DNA of 64,000 nt from Burkholderiales bacterium (GCA_028868895.1 JAGWTP010000006.1:1-64000), one strand, 5' to 3'. Positions 48,501 to 56,565 are shown, counted from the stretch's first letter. Made by a program: numbers and translations. Notes: generated from the letters alone by a model not told the origin.

Positions 48501-51346
48501 GCGACCTGGTGGTGATCAACGCCGAGCCGACCTCGTACCTGATGGCGCTGCAACGCGACGTGTCGGCTCTGCGCGAGCAATTCAGCGCCCAGAACAGCGG
48601 CCAGCCCGGCGCCGGCAACACCAGCTTCCACGTGCTGCGCGCCGACGAGGTCTCGGCCGACGAGCTGGGCACGCTGCGCTCGCTGGCGCGGGTCAATTTC
48701 AATGCCGACGGACGGCCGCTGACGCACCACATGCTGGAGTGGAGCAAGCAGCACGAAGACGCCCTCGAAGAGCGCCATGCGACCTCGATCGCGGCACTGC
48801 CGATCGCCGCCGGGGCCGGCGCCACGCCGCGCGCCCCGCAGGGCCGCTTCATGCCCGAAGGTGGCGAGTTCCGGTTCGACGTGAGCGTGTTCCAGCGCCC
48901 GGCCCGGCCGTGGGTCAACGTGCTTGCCAACCCGGGTTTCGGCACCCAGTTGTCCGAGGCCGGCGGCGGCTACACCTGGGCGCTCAACAGCCGGCTGAAC
49001 CAGCTCACGCCATGGTCGAACGACGCCGTGGCCGACACGCCGGGCGAATGGTTCTTGCTGCAGGACCTGAAGACGCGCGAGCTGTGGAGCGTGTCGCCTT
49101 CGGCGTGGGGCTTCGCCACCGCCACCTACCGGGTCGCGCACGGCCAGGGCTACACCGTGGCGACCCATCGGCGCGGCGACCTCGAGGTCAGCGCCGCGTG
49201 GTGCGTGGACGCGAACACCGCCGTCAAGCAGGTGCGGCTGCGGCTCGTCAATCGCGGCCACCGCACCCAGCGCCTGCGCGCCATCGGCATCGCCGAATGG
49301 GTGATGGGCGCGCAGCGCGGCGACCGCGCCACCACCGACACCGCTTCGTTCACGCAGCGCCTGCCCGGCGGACCGCGCGACGACGCGACCACCACGCCGC
49401 GCAAGCTGAACGCACTGACCTGCACGCAGCGCGACCTGTCCGCCGGCTTCGGCGCGGGCACCGCGTTCTTCGCGGTCACGACCGGCACCGACGACGCCCC
49501 GGACTGGACCTGCGACCGACGCGAATGCTTCGACGCGCGCGGCCGCCTGGCGGTGCCGGACCACTACGGCCAGCGCAGCGGCGCCGGCCTGGATCCGTGC
49601 GCCGCGATCGCCACGCTGGTCACGCTCGCCGCCGGCGAGTCGGCCGAGTGCGTGTTCCTGCTCGGCTACGGCGCGAACCCGGGTGAAGCGCGCCAACTCG
49701 CGACCGCCGCCGCGGCCGTGCCGGCACGCCAGCGGCTCGACCAGGTGCGCGCGTCGTGGGATGCCCTGCTCGGCGCGACCACCGTGCTCACGCCCGACCC
49801 GCTGTTCGACGCGATGGTGAACCGCTGGCTGCTCTACCAGACCGTCGCGTGCCGGCTGTGGGCGCGGGCCGGCTTCTACCAGGCCGGCGGCGCGTTCGGC
49901 TTTCGCGACCAGTTGCAGGACACGATGGCGCTGGCCTGGGCGGCGCCCGCGATGCTGCGCCAGCAGATCGTGCTGAACGCCTCGCGCCAGTTCGTCGAAG
50001 GCGACGTGCAGCACTGGTGGCACGCCCCCACCGGCGCCGGCGTGCGCACCCATTTCTGCGACGACCTGCTCTGGCTGCCGCACGCCTGTGCGCACTACCT
50101 GCGCTGCACCGGAGACGCGACGCTGCTCGACGAGAGCGTGGCCTTCATCGAAGGCGCGCCGATCCCGCCGGGCGCCGAAGACGCCTACTACGTGCCGAGC
50201 GTGAGTGCCACCAGCGCCAGCGTCTACGAGCACGGCGCTCGCGCGATCGACCGCAGCCTGAAGGTCGGCGCGCACGGCCTGCCGCTGATGGGCAGCGGCG
50301 ACTGGAACGACGGCATGAACCGGGTCGGCATCGAAGGCCGCGGCGAGTCGGTCTGGCTGGCCTGGTTCCTGTGCCAGCTCGTCGACGACTACGCGCCGCT
50401 GGCGCGCAGCCGCGGCGAGACGGCGCGGGCGCGGCGCTGGGAGAACGCGGCGCTGGGCTGGCGCGCGGCACTGCGGCGAGACGCGTGGGACGGCCAGTGG
50501 TACAAGCGCGCCTTCTTCGACGACGGCACGCCGCTGGGCTCGCACACCAACGCCGAATGCCGCATCGACCTGATCGCGCAGGCCTGGTCGGTGATCTCGA
50601 ACGCGGCGCCCGCGGCGTTCCAGCGCATGGCGCTCACCGCCCTCGACCAGCACCTGGTCGACCGCGACGCCGGCCTGATCAAGCTGCTCACGCCGGCGCT
50701 GCAGGACGCACGGCCGAGCGCGGGCTACATCCAGGCGTACCCCAGGGGTGTGCGCGAAAACGGCGGCCAGTATTCGCACGCCGGCGTCTGGGCCCTGATC
50801 GCGCAGGCCAGGAACGGCGACGGCGACGCCGCCTACCGCTACTTCACTTACCTGAGCCCGGCGCACCGCGCCGCGCACGCGGTCTGGGGCGCGACCTACG
50901 CGATCGAGCCCTACGTGATGGCCGGTGACGTCTACAGCGAGCCGCCCTACCGCGGCCGCGGCGGCTGGAGCTGGTACACCGGCTCGGCCGCCTGGCTGCA
51001 CCGCGCGGCGATCGAGAACATGTTCGGCCTGCAACTGCGCGCCGGCGAGATCGCCTTCGCACCGTGCCTGCCTTCGCACTGGGACCACGCCGAACTGACG
51101 CTGCGCCGCGACGACCGCACGTTGCGGGTGATCTTGTGCCGCCCCGGGGCGATCGCAGCGCTCGAAGCGGCCCGGCGCGCGAGCGCCGCAGAACTGAGCG
51201 CCGGGCAATGGCTGCGCTGGGACACGCTGCCGGCGCAAAGCAGCTGCCTGGTGCGCCTGCCTGCCGCCGCACCGCCCGCCGAAGCCGCCGAGGTCACCGC
51301 ACCACCCACCACCGGAGCGCCCGCCGCGTCGGCCGCGACCCACTGA
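42545..51346 (+). CDS. ndvB: Cyclic beta-1,2-glucan synthase (NdvB/Cgs-like, GT84 + GH94), 2933 aa
   Basis: VTLDGDTQLPPGRLRELVG glycosyltransferase region, TM clusters, SHHQGMTIVAIANVLLDG, and C-terminal GH94 motif GLPLMGSGDWNDGMNRVGIEGRGESVWLAWFL. Confidence 0.93.
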   Translation: MTRADLLRLVPGASAELRTILDGARGPVEPPIRSEIFGPERFAQHARSLGDTHRVQTAAARSAAFFPRVQDNIRALRESQRYIGAHAQTGHQVSPAAEWLLDNFHLIEGQLKEIHEGLPRRYFRDLPVLVDEPLKGLPRVYGVAWAFVAHTDGAFDEGLLTHFLAAYQPTRELTLGELWALPTTLRVVLVENLRRLAERVATNKAARELANLVCDRIETYTAHGLDELRALLDRRGVGRTFLLQMAQRLQDHRATGLSRYHEWLLRVLPDLPAAQVQQPVEQAADNLSVSNAIGSLRMIGDADWPEIVARTSTTMRLLLSSPAFEAERDDTRDDTLHEIELLARRSERTETAVAQTLLELMHRSDASGASAVASHWLRGRGRPELMRRLGLHESAAALWHTLQRHIAMPAYLLTLTAGSLALVAWMLVRHSAVLQGVTLSGTDARLWLSLLTAALMLFPASEAVVALINRLISESVRPSHLPRLALAHGIPPEHRVMVVIPGMLASAATTEELAHRLELHFLANPERHAQFALLTDWADADARRQDADTALLDTAVAAIAALNARYPMPGAPADGRAPRFVVLHRERVFSESEQCWIGWERKRGKLEQLIALLAAPEPQPAPADAAGATAVPGSPFIDLGEWSRVEPGTRYVVTLDGDTQLPPGRLRELVGVAAHPHNQPQVDAATRTVTRGYGILQPRVVTPLPAPKDFTPYHWLFAGQCGIDPYSATSSEVYQDVFSEGTFTGKGLLNVAAMHAVLARRLPDGQVLSHDLLEGALARCAAVTDITVIEDAPFHADVAASRVHRWTRGDWQLLPLLLSPAQHRIRAVNRWKMVDNLRRSLVPPASLALLVLALASGRVAPLAALALVFAAFAAGPLMGAVAGLAPSHDDIAKLHFYRRALTELMRALCSGLWLMAQLLQLAMASLDAVFRALWRTVVSHRHLLEWTTAAQAQSAASTDWRAILHKHRAVPLVAVVLWLAVLAVRPESAMLATLLCAAWAASPVWTWWVSRPRPARRDAALPAADQAYLEETARDTWRLFERCVGDDDHQLPPDNLQLTPQTLVAHRTSPTNIGLYLLSAACARRFGWIGTQDLLERIEATLQTLAELPRHRGHFLNWYDTQSKTALLPMYVSTVDSGNLSGHLLAVAQACAELARAPFDASAARRAVAASQARIEPLRAAAGTTLPDGALARLLARADPLADALADPEPLEALLRSAADELAPLLPDDAAALAPTPLRQYAWRVADHLATLRSALLDARAQRTPAGDVADTTASDATANASDTTANASTTVRRLRAVAARCEALAWEADFSFLYHRKRRLFHIGYRVAEQQLDASYYDLLASESRLTSLLAIAKGDVPVSHWAALGRPFYAVGAHAGLRSWSGSMFEYLMPTLVLDEPHGSVLRGACHAALREQIAFGDSRHVPWGISECAYAASDHTLAYQYAPQGVPRLALRRTPPDELVIAPYATALAAQIAPHRAVANLAQIETLAQRARYGFIEALDFSPARQTETDGYTRVDTFMSHHQGMTIVAIANVLLDGAPRRWGMGNAHVEAVASLLHERAPREVSVLSAPPPAASADAQQRRAPGLLREVLPGMTALAPTHLLANGRYSVALRANGAGWSRWGPSGQSQFGVTRWRDDALRDAHGSFFFLRWDRQPQAVSLTQHPAPDPAAHYQSMYHADRVCFDATWPEIEAHTTVWVSPEDDVELRQVELRNLSDRPLDLELMSAFEITLAEPRADEAHPAFSNLFVRSGWRGAQQAVVFERKPRLPTEAGLLAAHFLAETDPAVTALRVQTDRARWLGRNRDSSHPLAEFAPLPPRADGAAAELALDTGLDPMCALSVRLTLAPHSKLQLTFCTAVSDNPITLDAVVDKYRQHSAIERASLMSATLTGIRLRELNVNAESYAAIQTLTTAVVMNVTRQRAAGAGVESGPVDACDRRLLWRFGISGDRPIVLVSAGAPQGMGLLRSLVQALRMWSWAGVACDLVVINAEPTSYLMALQRDVSALREQFSAQNSGQPGAGNTSFHVLRADEVSADELGTLRSLARVNFNADGRPLTHHMLEWSKQHEDALEERHATSIAALPIAAGAGATPRAPQGRFMPEGGEFRFDVSVFQRPARPWVNVLANPGFGTQLSEAGGGYTWALNSRLNQLTPWSNDAVADTPGEWFLLQDLKTRELWSVSPSAWGFATATYRVAHGQGYTVATHRRGDLEVSAAWCVDANTAVKQVRLRLVNRGHRTQRLRAIGIAEWVMGAQRGDRATTDTASFTQRLPGGPRDDATTTPRKLNALTCTQRDLSAGFGAGTAFFAVTTGTDDAPDWTCDRRECFDARGRLAVPDHYGQRSGAGLDPCAAIATLVTLAAGESAECVFLLGYGANPGEARQLATAAAAVPARQRLDQVRASWDALLGATTVLTPDPLFDAMVNRWLLYQTVACRLWARAGFYQAGGAFGFRDQLQDTMALAWAAPAMLRQQIVLNASRQFVEGDVQHWWHAPTGAGVRTHFCDDLLWLPHACAHYLRCTGDATLLDESVAFIEGAPIPPGAEDAYYVPSVSATSASVYEHGARAIDRSLKVGAHGLPLMGSGDWNDGMNRVGIEGRGESVWLAWFLCQLVDDYAPLARSRGETARARRWENAALGWRAALRRDAWDGQWYKRAFFDDGTPLGSHTNAECRIDLIAQAWSVISNAAPAAFQRMALTALDQHLVDRDAGLIKLLTPALQDARPSAGYIQAYPRGVRENGGQYSHAGVWALIAQARNGDGDAAYRYFTYLSPAHRAAHAVWGATYAIEPYVMAGDVYSEPPYRGRGGWSWYTGSAAWLHRAAIENMFGLQLRAGEIAFAPCLPSHWDHAELTLRRDDRTLRVILCRPGAIAALEAARRASAAELSAGQWLRWDTLPAQSSCLVRLPAAAPPAEAAEVTAPPTTGAPAASAATH

Positions 51347-51369
51347 ACCGCGGGCCGCGTCGCGGTGCT

Positions 51370-51379
51370 GTCCTACAGC
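51370..51379. promoter_or_regulatory. Candidate operator half-site D (GTCCTACAGC)
   Basis: Exact match to site B core; 46 bp upstream of TACAGT -10-like box at 51422; upstream of DUF1328 copy 2. The opposing half is poor. Confidence 0.35.
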
Positions 51380-51492
51380 CGCAAGCGCGCCGCTCCGATG
51401 GCCGGCGCAGTCGCCGATTCGTACAGTGACGCCATGGTGAATCAACCCCAGGCCCGCGCACCGCGCCGCCATCGACCGACCGGAAGCGCGCC

Positions 51493-51666
51493 ATGCTGAA
51501 GTGGTCCCTGTTCTTCGCCGTGATCGCTGCCATGGCGGGGCTGTTCGGCTTCGCCGGCATCGCGGTCGGGGCGGCCGGGATCGCCCAGAACCTTTTCGTC
51601 GTCTTGCTGGTGCTGTTCGTGGCGGTCGTGCTGCTCGCCCTGCTGGGCATCGACACCGCCAGCTGA
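51493..51666 (+). CDS. DUF1328 small membrane protein (copy 2)
   Basis: MLKWSLFFAVIAAMAGLFGFAGIAVGAAGIAQNLFVVLLVLFVAVVLLALLGIDTAS (57 aa; below the ORF-track cutoff). Confidence 0.88.
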   Translation: MLKWSLFFAVIAAMAGLFGFAGIAVGAAGIAQNLFVVLLVLFVAVVLLALLGIDTAS

Positions 51667-51700
51667 CGCCGCCCACCCTTCACATCGCAGGAGTTGCCTC

Positions 51701-52273
51701 ATGAGTACCAAAGAAGAATCCGGCAAGGTCACGCCGCTGACGCTGGCCAAGCCCGAGCGCCTGGTGCTGAACCAGGGCAGCCTGGACGCTGCCAAGCACT
51801 CGCTCGACCAGGGCGCCGTGACACCCAGCTACGGTCCGTGGCGCGACGACATCGTCGCGCTGCTCAATGGCGCGCTGGCCACCGAACTGGTCTGCGTGAT
51901 GCGCTACAAGCGCCACCACTACACCGCCAAGGGCCTGGCCTCGCCGAAGATCGCCGAGGAGTTCATGGTCCACGCGCTCGAGGAAACGGCGCACGGCGAC
52001 CGCATCGCCGAACGCATCGTGCAGCTCGGCGGCGAGCCCGATTTTTCGCCCGCGGGGCTGCTCGAGCGCAGCCATGCGGAGTACGACGATTCGGCCGACC
52101 TGAAGGCGATGATCAAGGCCAACCTGATCGCCGAGCGCATCGCGATCGAGGCCTACAGCCAGATGATCGCGCTGATCGGCGACAAGGACACGACCACCCG
52201 CCGCATGCTCGAAGCCATCCTGAGCCAGGAGCAGGAGCATGCCGAAGAGCTGAGCGACTGGATGAGCGCATGA
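51701..52273 (+). CDS. Ferritin-like / bacterioferritin-type protein
   Basis: LLNGALATELVCVMRYKRHHY...EFMVHALEETAHGDRIAERI...LIAERIAIEAY...ILSQEQEHAEEL: ferroxidase E/ExxH pattern. Confidence 0.85.
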   Translation: MSTKEESGKVTPLTLAKPERLVLNQGSLDAAKHSLDQGAVTPSYGPWRDDIVALLNGALATELVCVMRYKRHHYTAKGLASPKIAEEFMVHALEETAHGDRIAERIVQLGGEPDFSPAGLLERSHAEYDDSADLKAMIKANLIAERIAIEAYSQMIALIGDKDTTTRRMLEAILSQEQEHAEELSDWMSA

Positions 52274-52372
52274 CGCTCCCCAGCCCGCAGCCCTGAGTTA
52301 CGCCCACCGGTGGCGGGGCCAATCGCCACCCAGTCAAGCCATAACTCTGACCTACCCTCAAGGAGATTCAAC

Positions 52373-52687
52373 ATGCAATTGCGCACCCTCATCGCCGCCA
52401 CCGCCACCGTGCTGGCCCTCGTCACCGTTTCGGGCTGCGCCGTCCAGCGCGGCCAGGAGACCGTCGGCGCCTACGTCGACGACGCCACCATCACGACCCA
52501 GATCAAGGCCCGCTTCGTCGACAACAAGTCGGTCGATGCGGCCGCCATCAAGGTCGAGACGCTCAACGGCAACGTGATCCTCTCGGGCTTCGCCAAGAGC
52601 AGCGCCGAACGCGCCACCGCCGAAGACATCGCCGAGCATGTCAAGGGCGTGAAGAGCGTCAAGAACGCGATCGTCGTGCGCCCGTAA
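52373..52687 (+). CDS. BON-domain lipoprotein (OsmY/DolP-like)
   Basis: Lipobox VTVSGCAV and BON DDATITTQIKARFVDNKSVDAAAIKVETLNGNVILSGFAKS. Confidence 0.9.
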   Translation: MQLRTLIAATATVLALVTVSGCAVQRGQETVGAYVDDATITTQIKARFVDNKSVDAAAIKVETLNGNVILSGFAKSSAERATAEDIAEHVKGVKSVKNAIVVRP

Positions 52688-52736
52688 TCGCGACGACGCT
52701 GTTCGGCCCGGCCCGGCACGCGCCGGACCGCGCCTC

Positions 52737-52773
52737 GCGCCCCGGGTTCGTCGCCGAACCGCGGGGCGTTTTC
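52737..52773 (+). terminator. Rho-independent terminator, GCGCCCCGGGTTCG-TCGC-CGAACCGCGGGGCGTTTT
   Basis: Long GC-rich stem with one bulge and T-run after the BON gene. Confidence 0.8.
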
Positions 52774-52798
52774 CTGCCGACGCCTCCACAGGTTCCGT

Positions 52799-53986
52799 AT
52801 GAACGTTGACCACCCGCCGCGCATCACCAGCTCGCACGCTCCGGCCTCGAGCATCGGCACCACGGTGCTCGCCACGCTCGCGGTGATCGTCGCGCTGTGG
52901 TGGGGGCGCAGCTTCCTGATCCCGCTGACGGCCGGCCTGATGCTGGCGATGCTGGTGTTCCCGGTGGCGATGCGGCTGGAACGCTGGCTGCACAGCCGCA
53001 TTGCCGGGGCCACGCTGACGCTGGCGCTCGTGATCGCGGCGATCGGCCTGGGCGCAACCGCGTTCGGCGACCAGCTCGCGCGGGTGGCCGGGCGTGCGCC
53101 CGACATGATCAGCCTGGTTGCCCAGCAGGTCTCGGACACGTCCCCGGGCACCGACTCGCTGCTGCAACGCGCCCGCGTCTCGTTCCATCAGCTCGACCGC
53201 GCCGCCGACCGCCTGGCCAGCGCCCAGCCGCTGGTGCTGACGGCGCGCGGCAAGGCGATCGCGGCGCGCAAGGCCGAGCTGGCGGCCAGTGCGGCGGCCG
53301 CTGCGGCGCCGCAGATCAACCTCACGCAGAGTGCCACGGTGGCGCTGCGCGACAGCGCCGTCAGCGGCTCCAGCGCGCTGCTCAAGCTGGCCGGCGACCT
53401 GACCATCGTCTTCTTCATCGCCTTCTTCGTGCTCGCCGGCGGCCCGCCGCTGGCCGAGCGCTTTCTGAGGCTGTGGGACGAGCGCCCGGGCCTGCGGTTG
53501 CGGGCCGAGCATGCGGCGCTCGAATGCGTGCGCCAGATCCGCATCTACAGCGGCGTGCTGCTGGTCACGAACACGGTGGTCGGGCTCGCGGTGTGGGCCG
53601 CGTTCGCCCTCGCCGGGCTGCCGGACGCTGCCGGCTGGGGCATCACCGCCGCGTTGCTGCATGTGGTGCCCTACCTCGGCATGGCCACGCTCACCGCGCT
53701 GGGCGCGGCGGAAACCTATCTGGCCTACGGCACGGTGGGCGCCGCACTCGGCATGGCCGGCTTCCTGGTGCTGCTGTCGATGCTGGTGGGCACCGTCGTC
53801 ACCGCCTGGCTGCAGGGCCGCGCCGCCAAGATGAACGCCGCGGCGGTCTTCATCGGCGTGGTGTTTTGGGGTGCGCTGTGGGGCGTGTGGGGCCTGCTGC
53901 TGGGGCCGGCTCTGGTGGTGTTGCTGAAGGTGGTGGCCGAGCACACCCGGCCGGGCCAGCATCTGGCGCACCTGATGCAAGGCTGA
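52799..53986 (+). CDS. AI-2E transporter/PerM family membrane protein
   Basis: VIVALWWGRSFLIPLTAGLMLAMLVFPV...NTVVGLAVWAAFALAGLPDAAGWGITAALLHVVPYLG. Confidence 0.88.
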   Translation: MNVDHPPRITSSHAPASSIGTTVLATLAVIVALWWGRSFLIPLTAGLMLAMLVFPVAMRLERWLHSRIAGATLTLALVIAAIGLGATAFGDQLARVAGRAPDMISLVAQQVSDTSPGTDSLLQRARVSFHQLDRAADRLASAQPLVLTARGKAIAARKAELAASAAAAAAPQINLTQSATVALRDSAVSGSSALLKLAGDLTIVFFIAFFVLAGGPPLAERFLRLWDERPGLRLRAEHAALECVRQIRIYSGVLLVTNTVVGLAVWAAFALAGLPDAAGWGITAALLHVVPYLGMATLTALGAAETYLAYGTVGAALGMAGFLVLLSMLVGTVVTAWLQGRAAKMNAAAVFIGVVFWGALWGVWGLLLGPALVVLLKVVAEHTRPGQHLAHLMQG

Positions 53987-53991
53987 GGCCG

Positions 53992-54939
53992 ATGCCCGCT
54001 TCGCTGCCCCGGCCTCGAACGCGCATCGCCGCGCTGATCGAGGCCGCCCAGACCTCGGGGCGAATGCCGGCACGAGCGGCGCGCCTGCTTTGGACGGCCC
54101 TGCAACGCTATCTCGACGCCGGCGGCATGCACCGCGGCGCGGCGGTCGCGTTCTACGCTGCGTTTTCGATCGCGCCGTTGCTGGTGGTCGTGGCCGGCGT
54201 GATGGTCTGGCTGCTCGGCAGCAACGTCGCGCAGGCCGCCTTGCTCGACGCCATGACGCGCCTGATCGGCGCCAGCGAAACCAAGACGCTGGCCGCGTTT
54301 CTGGTGCCACGCCCGCTCGCCGCGGCGGGCGCTCAACCCGCGATCTTCGGCTCGTGGCTCGCGCTGGGTACCACGCTGCTCGGCGCCACCGGCGTGTTCA
54401 TCGAGTTGCGCAGCGCCCTGCAGGCGATGCTGGGCGAGACCGACGGCGCCTTCAGCTGGTGGCAGCTGGTGCGCATCCGCCTGCTTGCGATCGGCGTCGT
54501 GCTGGGTTGCGGCTTTCTGCTGTCGGTGGCGATGCTGGCGCAGGCGCTGTCGCTGCTGGCGCTGCGCTGGGTCGCGCTGAAATGGCCGGCGCTGGCGCCG
54601 TTGCTCGTCGCGGCCGAGAGCCTGTGGTCGTGGGCCGTGATCGCACTGCTGTTCGCGCTGATGATCCGCTGGCTGCCGAGCGGGCGGCTGCCGCCGCGCC
54701 ATGCGCTGGCCGGCGCCGCGGTGGCCGCCGGCCTGTTCATGGTCGGGCGTTACGCGATCAGTCTGTACATCGCCACCACCGCCACCCAATCGGCGCTGGG
54801 CGCGGCAGGCTCGTTCGCCGCGCTGCTGGTGTGGGTGTACTGGTCGAGCCAGATCTTCCTGCTCGGCGCGGCGATCGCGGTGGAGCTGGGGCATCCGCCG
54901 CACCCACCCAGCCAGGTGTACGGCGAGCCTGCCCGCTGA
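53992..54939 (+). CDS. YihY/BrkB family membrane protein
   Basis: HRGAAVAFYAAFSIAPLLVVVAGV...GLFMVGRYAISLYI...AAGSFAALLVWVYWSSQIFLLGA. Confidence 0.9.
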   Translation: MPASLPRPRTRIAALIEAAQTSGRMPARAARLLWTALQRYLDAGGMHRGAAVAFYAAFSIAPLLVVVAGVMVWLLGSNVAQAALLDAMTRLIGASETKTLAAFLVPRPLAAAGAQPAIFGSWLALGTTLLGATGVFIELRSALQAMLGETDGAFSWWQLVRIRLLAIGVVLGCGFLLSVAMLAQALSLLALRWVALKWPALAPLLVAAESLWSWAVIALLFALMIRWLPSGRLPPRHALAGAAVAAGLFMVGRYAISLYIATTATQSALGAAGSFAALLVWVYWSSQIFLLGAAIAVELGHPPHPPSQVYGEPAR

Positions 54940-55681
54940 GCCACGAGCGACGCGCCGGGCGACATCGCTCGGTGTTTTGTGGTGCCTCGGCGAGGCTCGA
55001 AACGGCCATCACGCCTCCGCGCACTGCGGGCAAGCCGCTCGCGCCGGCGGCGCCGGCGAACAGCGGCCGACAGGGCGATCGCGGTGGGCGTGGAGCCGGC
55101 ACATCGTCAGCGGCTCGGGCGATGCCGCCACGTGCCGCACCGAGCAGCGTGCCGCTCGACGAGACGACGCAACGCACCGGTGCGCCCATTACCGAAAGCG
55201 GCGTACGACGGCACCGCGGAAGCGAGCCGGTATGTCATTTGACACAGCGAGTTCAACATAGGCCGATAGCTGCTTGTACGACGGTGAACGATTCGGCCAA
55301 TCGCCGCAAGGCACCAGCGCGATGTCCGAACCCACGCGGTACGGTCCCGTATCACGGATTCGCCCTGCGCTTCGCATCGTCGCCGGGATTCCATCTGCCG
55401 ATGGGAATCGACATGAGCCGACCGGAACCCGCAATCCCGAACTGCTGAGCGCACGCCGCTGCGACGCCACGCGACGCCACGACAACGCAGCCCAAGAGTT
55501 CGTGCGATCGGGCCAGCTCGAAGACCCCGCCCGAGCCGGGAAGCCGGCCAGCTCGGAGAACGACGAGACGATGAAGCGCGCCGAACGCGCAAACCGCGCG
55601 CATTCGACGGGCGGCGCCCCGGCCACCGCGACGCCGCCAGCGCCCATGTAGCAGTCACCGGGCAACGCTCGCAGTGCAACG

Positions 55682-55706
55682 AAAAAGGCCGGCTTCTCGC
55701 CGGCCT
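55682..55706 (-). terminator. Minus-strand Rho-independent terminator AGGCCGGC-gagaa-GCCGGCCT-TTTTC
   Basis: 8-bp perfect stem with T-tract immediately downstream (minus) of the secreted Cys-repeat protein. Confidence 0.85.
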
Positions 55707-55728
55707 GCTCATGCGCCCGAACGGCCGC

Positions 55729-56280
55729 TCAACTCTTGTGGAATTGCGCCTTGGCCGCGCTGATGCACGAGGCCTTGGCGTCGCCCGCGAGGCTTTCGCA
55801 CTTCTGGGTGGCAACCTTGTAGTTGGCGTCGTTCTTGTCCTGGGCCGCGTCCTTGCGGGCCACGCCGACCTTCTCGATCAGCTTGGCATCGGCCAGGGCC
55901 TTGGTGTGGGCGGCCTTGGCCTCGGTCGTGCACAGGTCCTTGGCGTTGCCGGCCTTGTCGTCGCACATTTCCTTGGCGATCGCGTAGGTGGAGTCGGCCT
56001 TGGCGAGCGCGAGCTTGTGGGCGTCGCCCCTCTTGCCCGTGTGGTCGTACTCCAGCTCGGCGCGGGCCACCTTGCGCTTGCCCTCGGCCTGCTCGATGCA
56101 CACGTCTTTCGCGTTGCCGCTCGACGACGCACAGGCCGCCTTGTCGGCCTTGTATTCGGCGCCGATGTGGTCCTTGGCGGCGCTGTATTCCGACTTGCTC
56201 ATGGTGGCCGCGAACGCGCCCGAGGCGGCGAAGAGTGCGGCGCAGGCAACTGCGGTCTGGAGGTGTCGAAGGGTCGTCAT
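55729..56280 (-). CDS. Secreted hypothetical protein with paired-cysteine repeats
   Basis: Signal peptide MTTLRHLQTAVACAALFAASGAFA; repeated C-x4-GNAKD-x-C type modules (CASSSGNAKDVC, CDDKAGNAKDLC, CESLAGDAKASC). Confidence 0.75.
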   Translation of the reverse strand: MTTLRHLQTAVACAALFAASGAFAATMSKSEYSAAKDHIGAEYKADKAACASSSGNAKDVCIEQAEGKRKVARAELEYDHTGKRGDAHKLALAKADSTYAIAKEMCDDKAGNAKDLCTTEAKAAHTKALADAKLIEKVGVARKDAAQDKNDANYKVATQKCESLAGDAKASCISAAKAQFHKS

Positions 56281-56296
56281 GGGGGTGGGTCCTGGT

Positions 56297-56328
56297 GGGA
56301 TGAAGGGATGAAGGGATGCAGGGATGCC
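56297..56328. repeat. Four tandem 8-bp units (GGGATGAA, GGGATGAA, GGGATGCA, GGGATGCC)
   Basis: Directly visible; lies 17-48 bp upstream of the secreted-protein start codon. Confidence 0.9.
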
Positions 56329-56350
56329 GATCGGTGCGCAGCCGCGCCGC

Positions 56351-56485
56351 TCAGTCGTCGAAGCGCTCGTAGTGGCGATAGCCGCTCAAGTCGTCGCCGG
56401 TGCGGGTGACGAGCACCCACACGCGCGCAGCGAGCACCGTCGGGAACAACGCGATGCACACGATCAGCAGGCTGGAGGCGTTCAT
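56351..56485 (-). CDS. 44-aa hypothetical membrane miniprotein
   Basis: MNASSLLIVCIALFPTVLAARVWVLVTRTGDDLSGYRHYERFDD; one hydrophobic segment; not in ORF track because of size. Confidence 0.45.
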   Translation of the reverse strand: MNASSLLIVCIALFPTVLAARVWVLVTRTGDDLSGYRHYERFDD

Positions 56486-56565
56486 GCGGGGTTCGATTTC
56501 GGTGGCATGCACGGAGTATGAAAACCGCGCGTACCGCAGACCAGCGGACGCTGCCGCGAGCCGGC

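Noticed and set aside
43505-51676. 8.2-kb open reading frame (2723 aa) on the minus strand, antisense to ndvB
   Set aside because: Typical high-GC codon-position artefact; the translation is Arg/Ala/Gln/His-rich with no domain, while the plus-strand frame has clear GT84/GH94 motifs.
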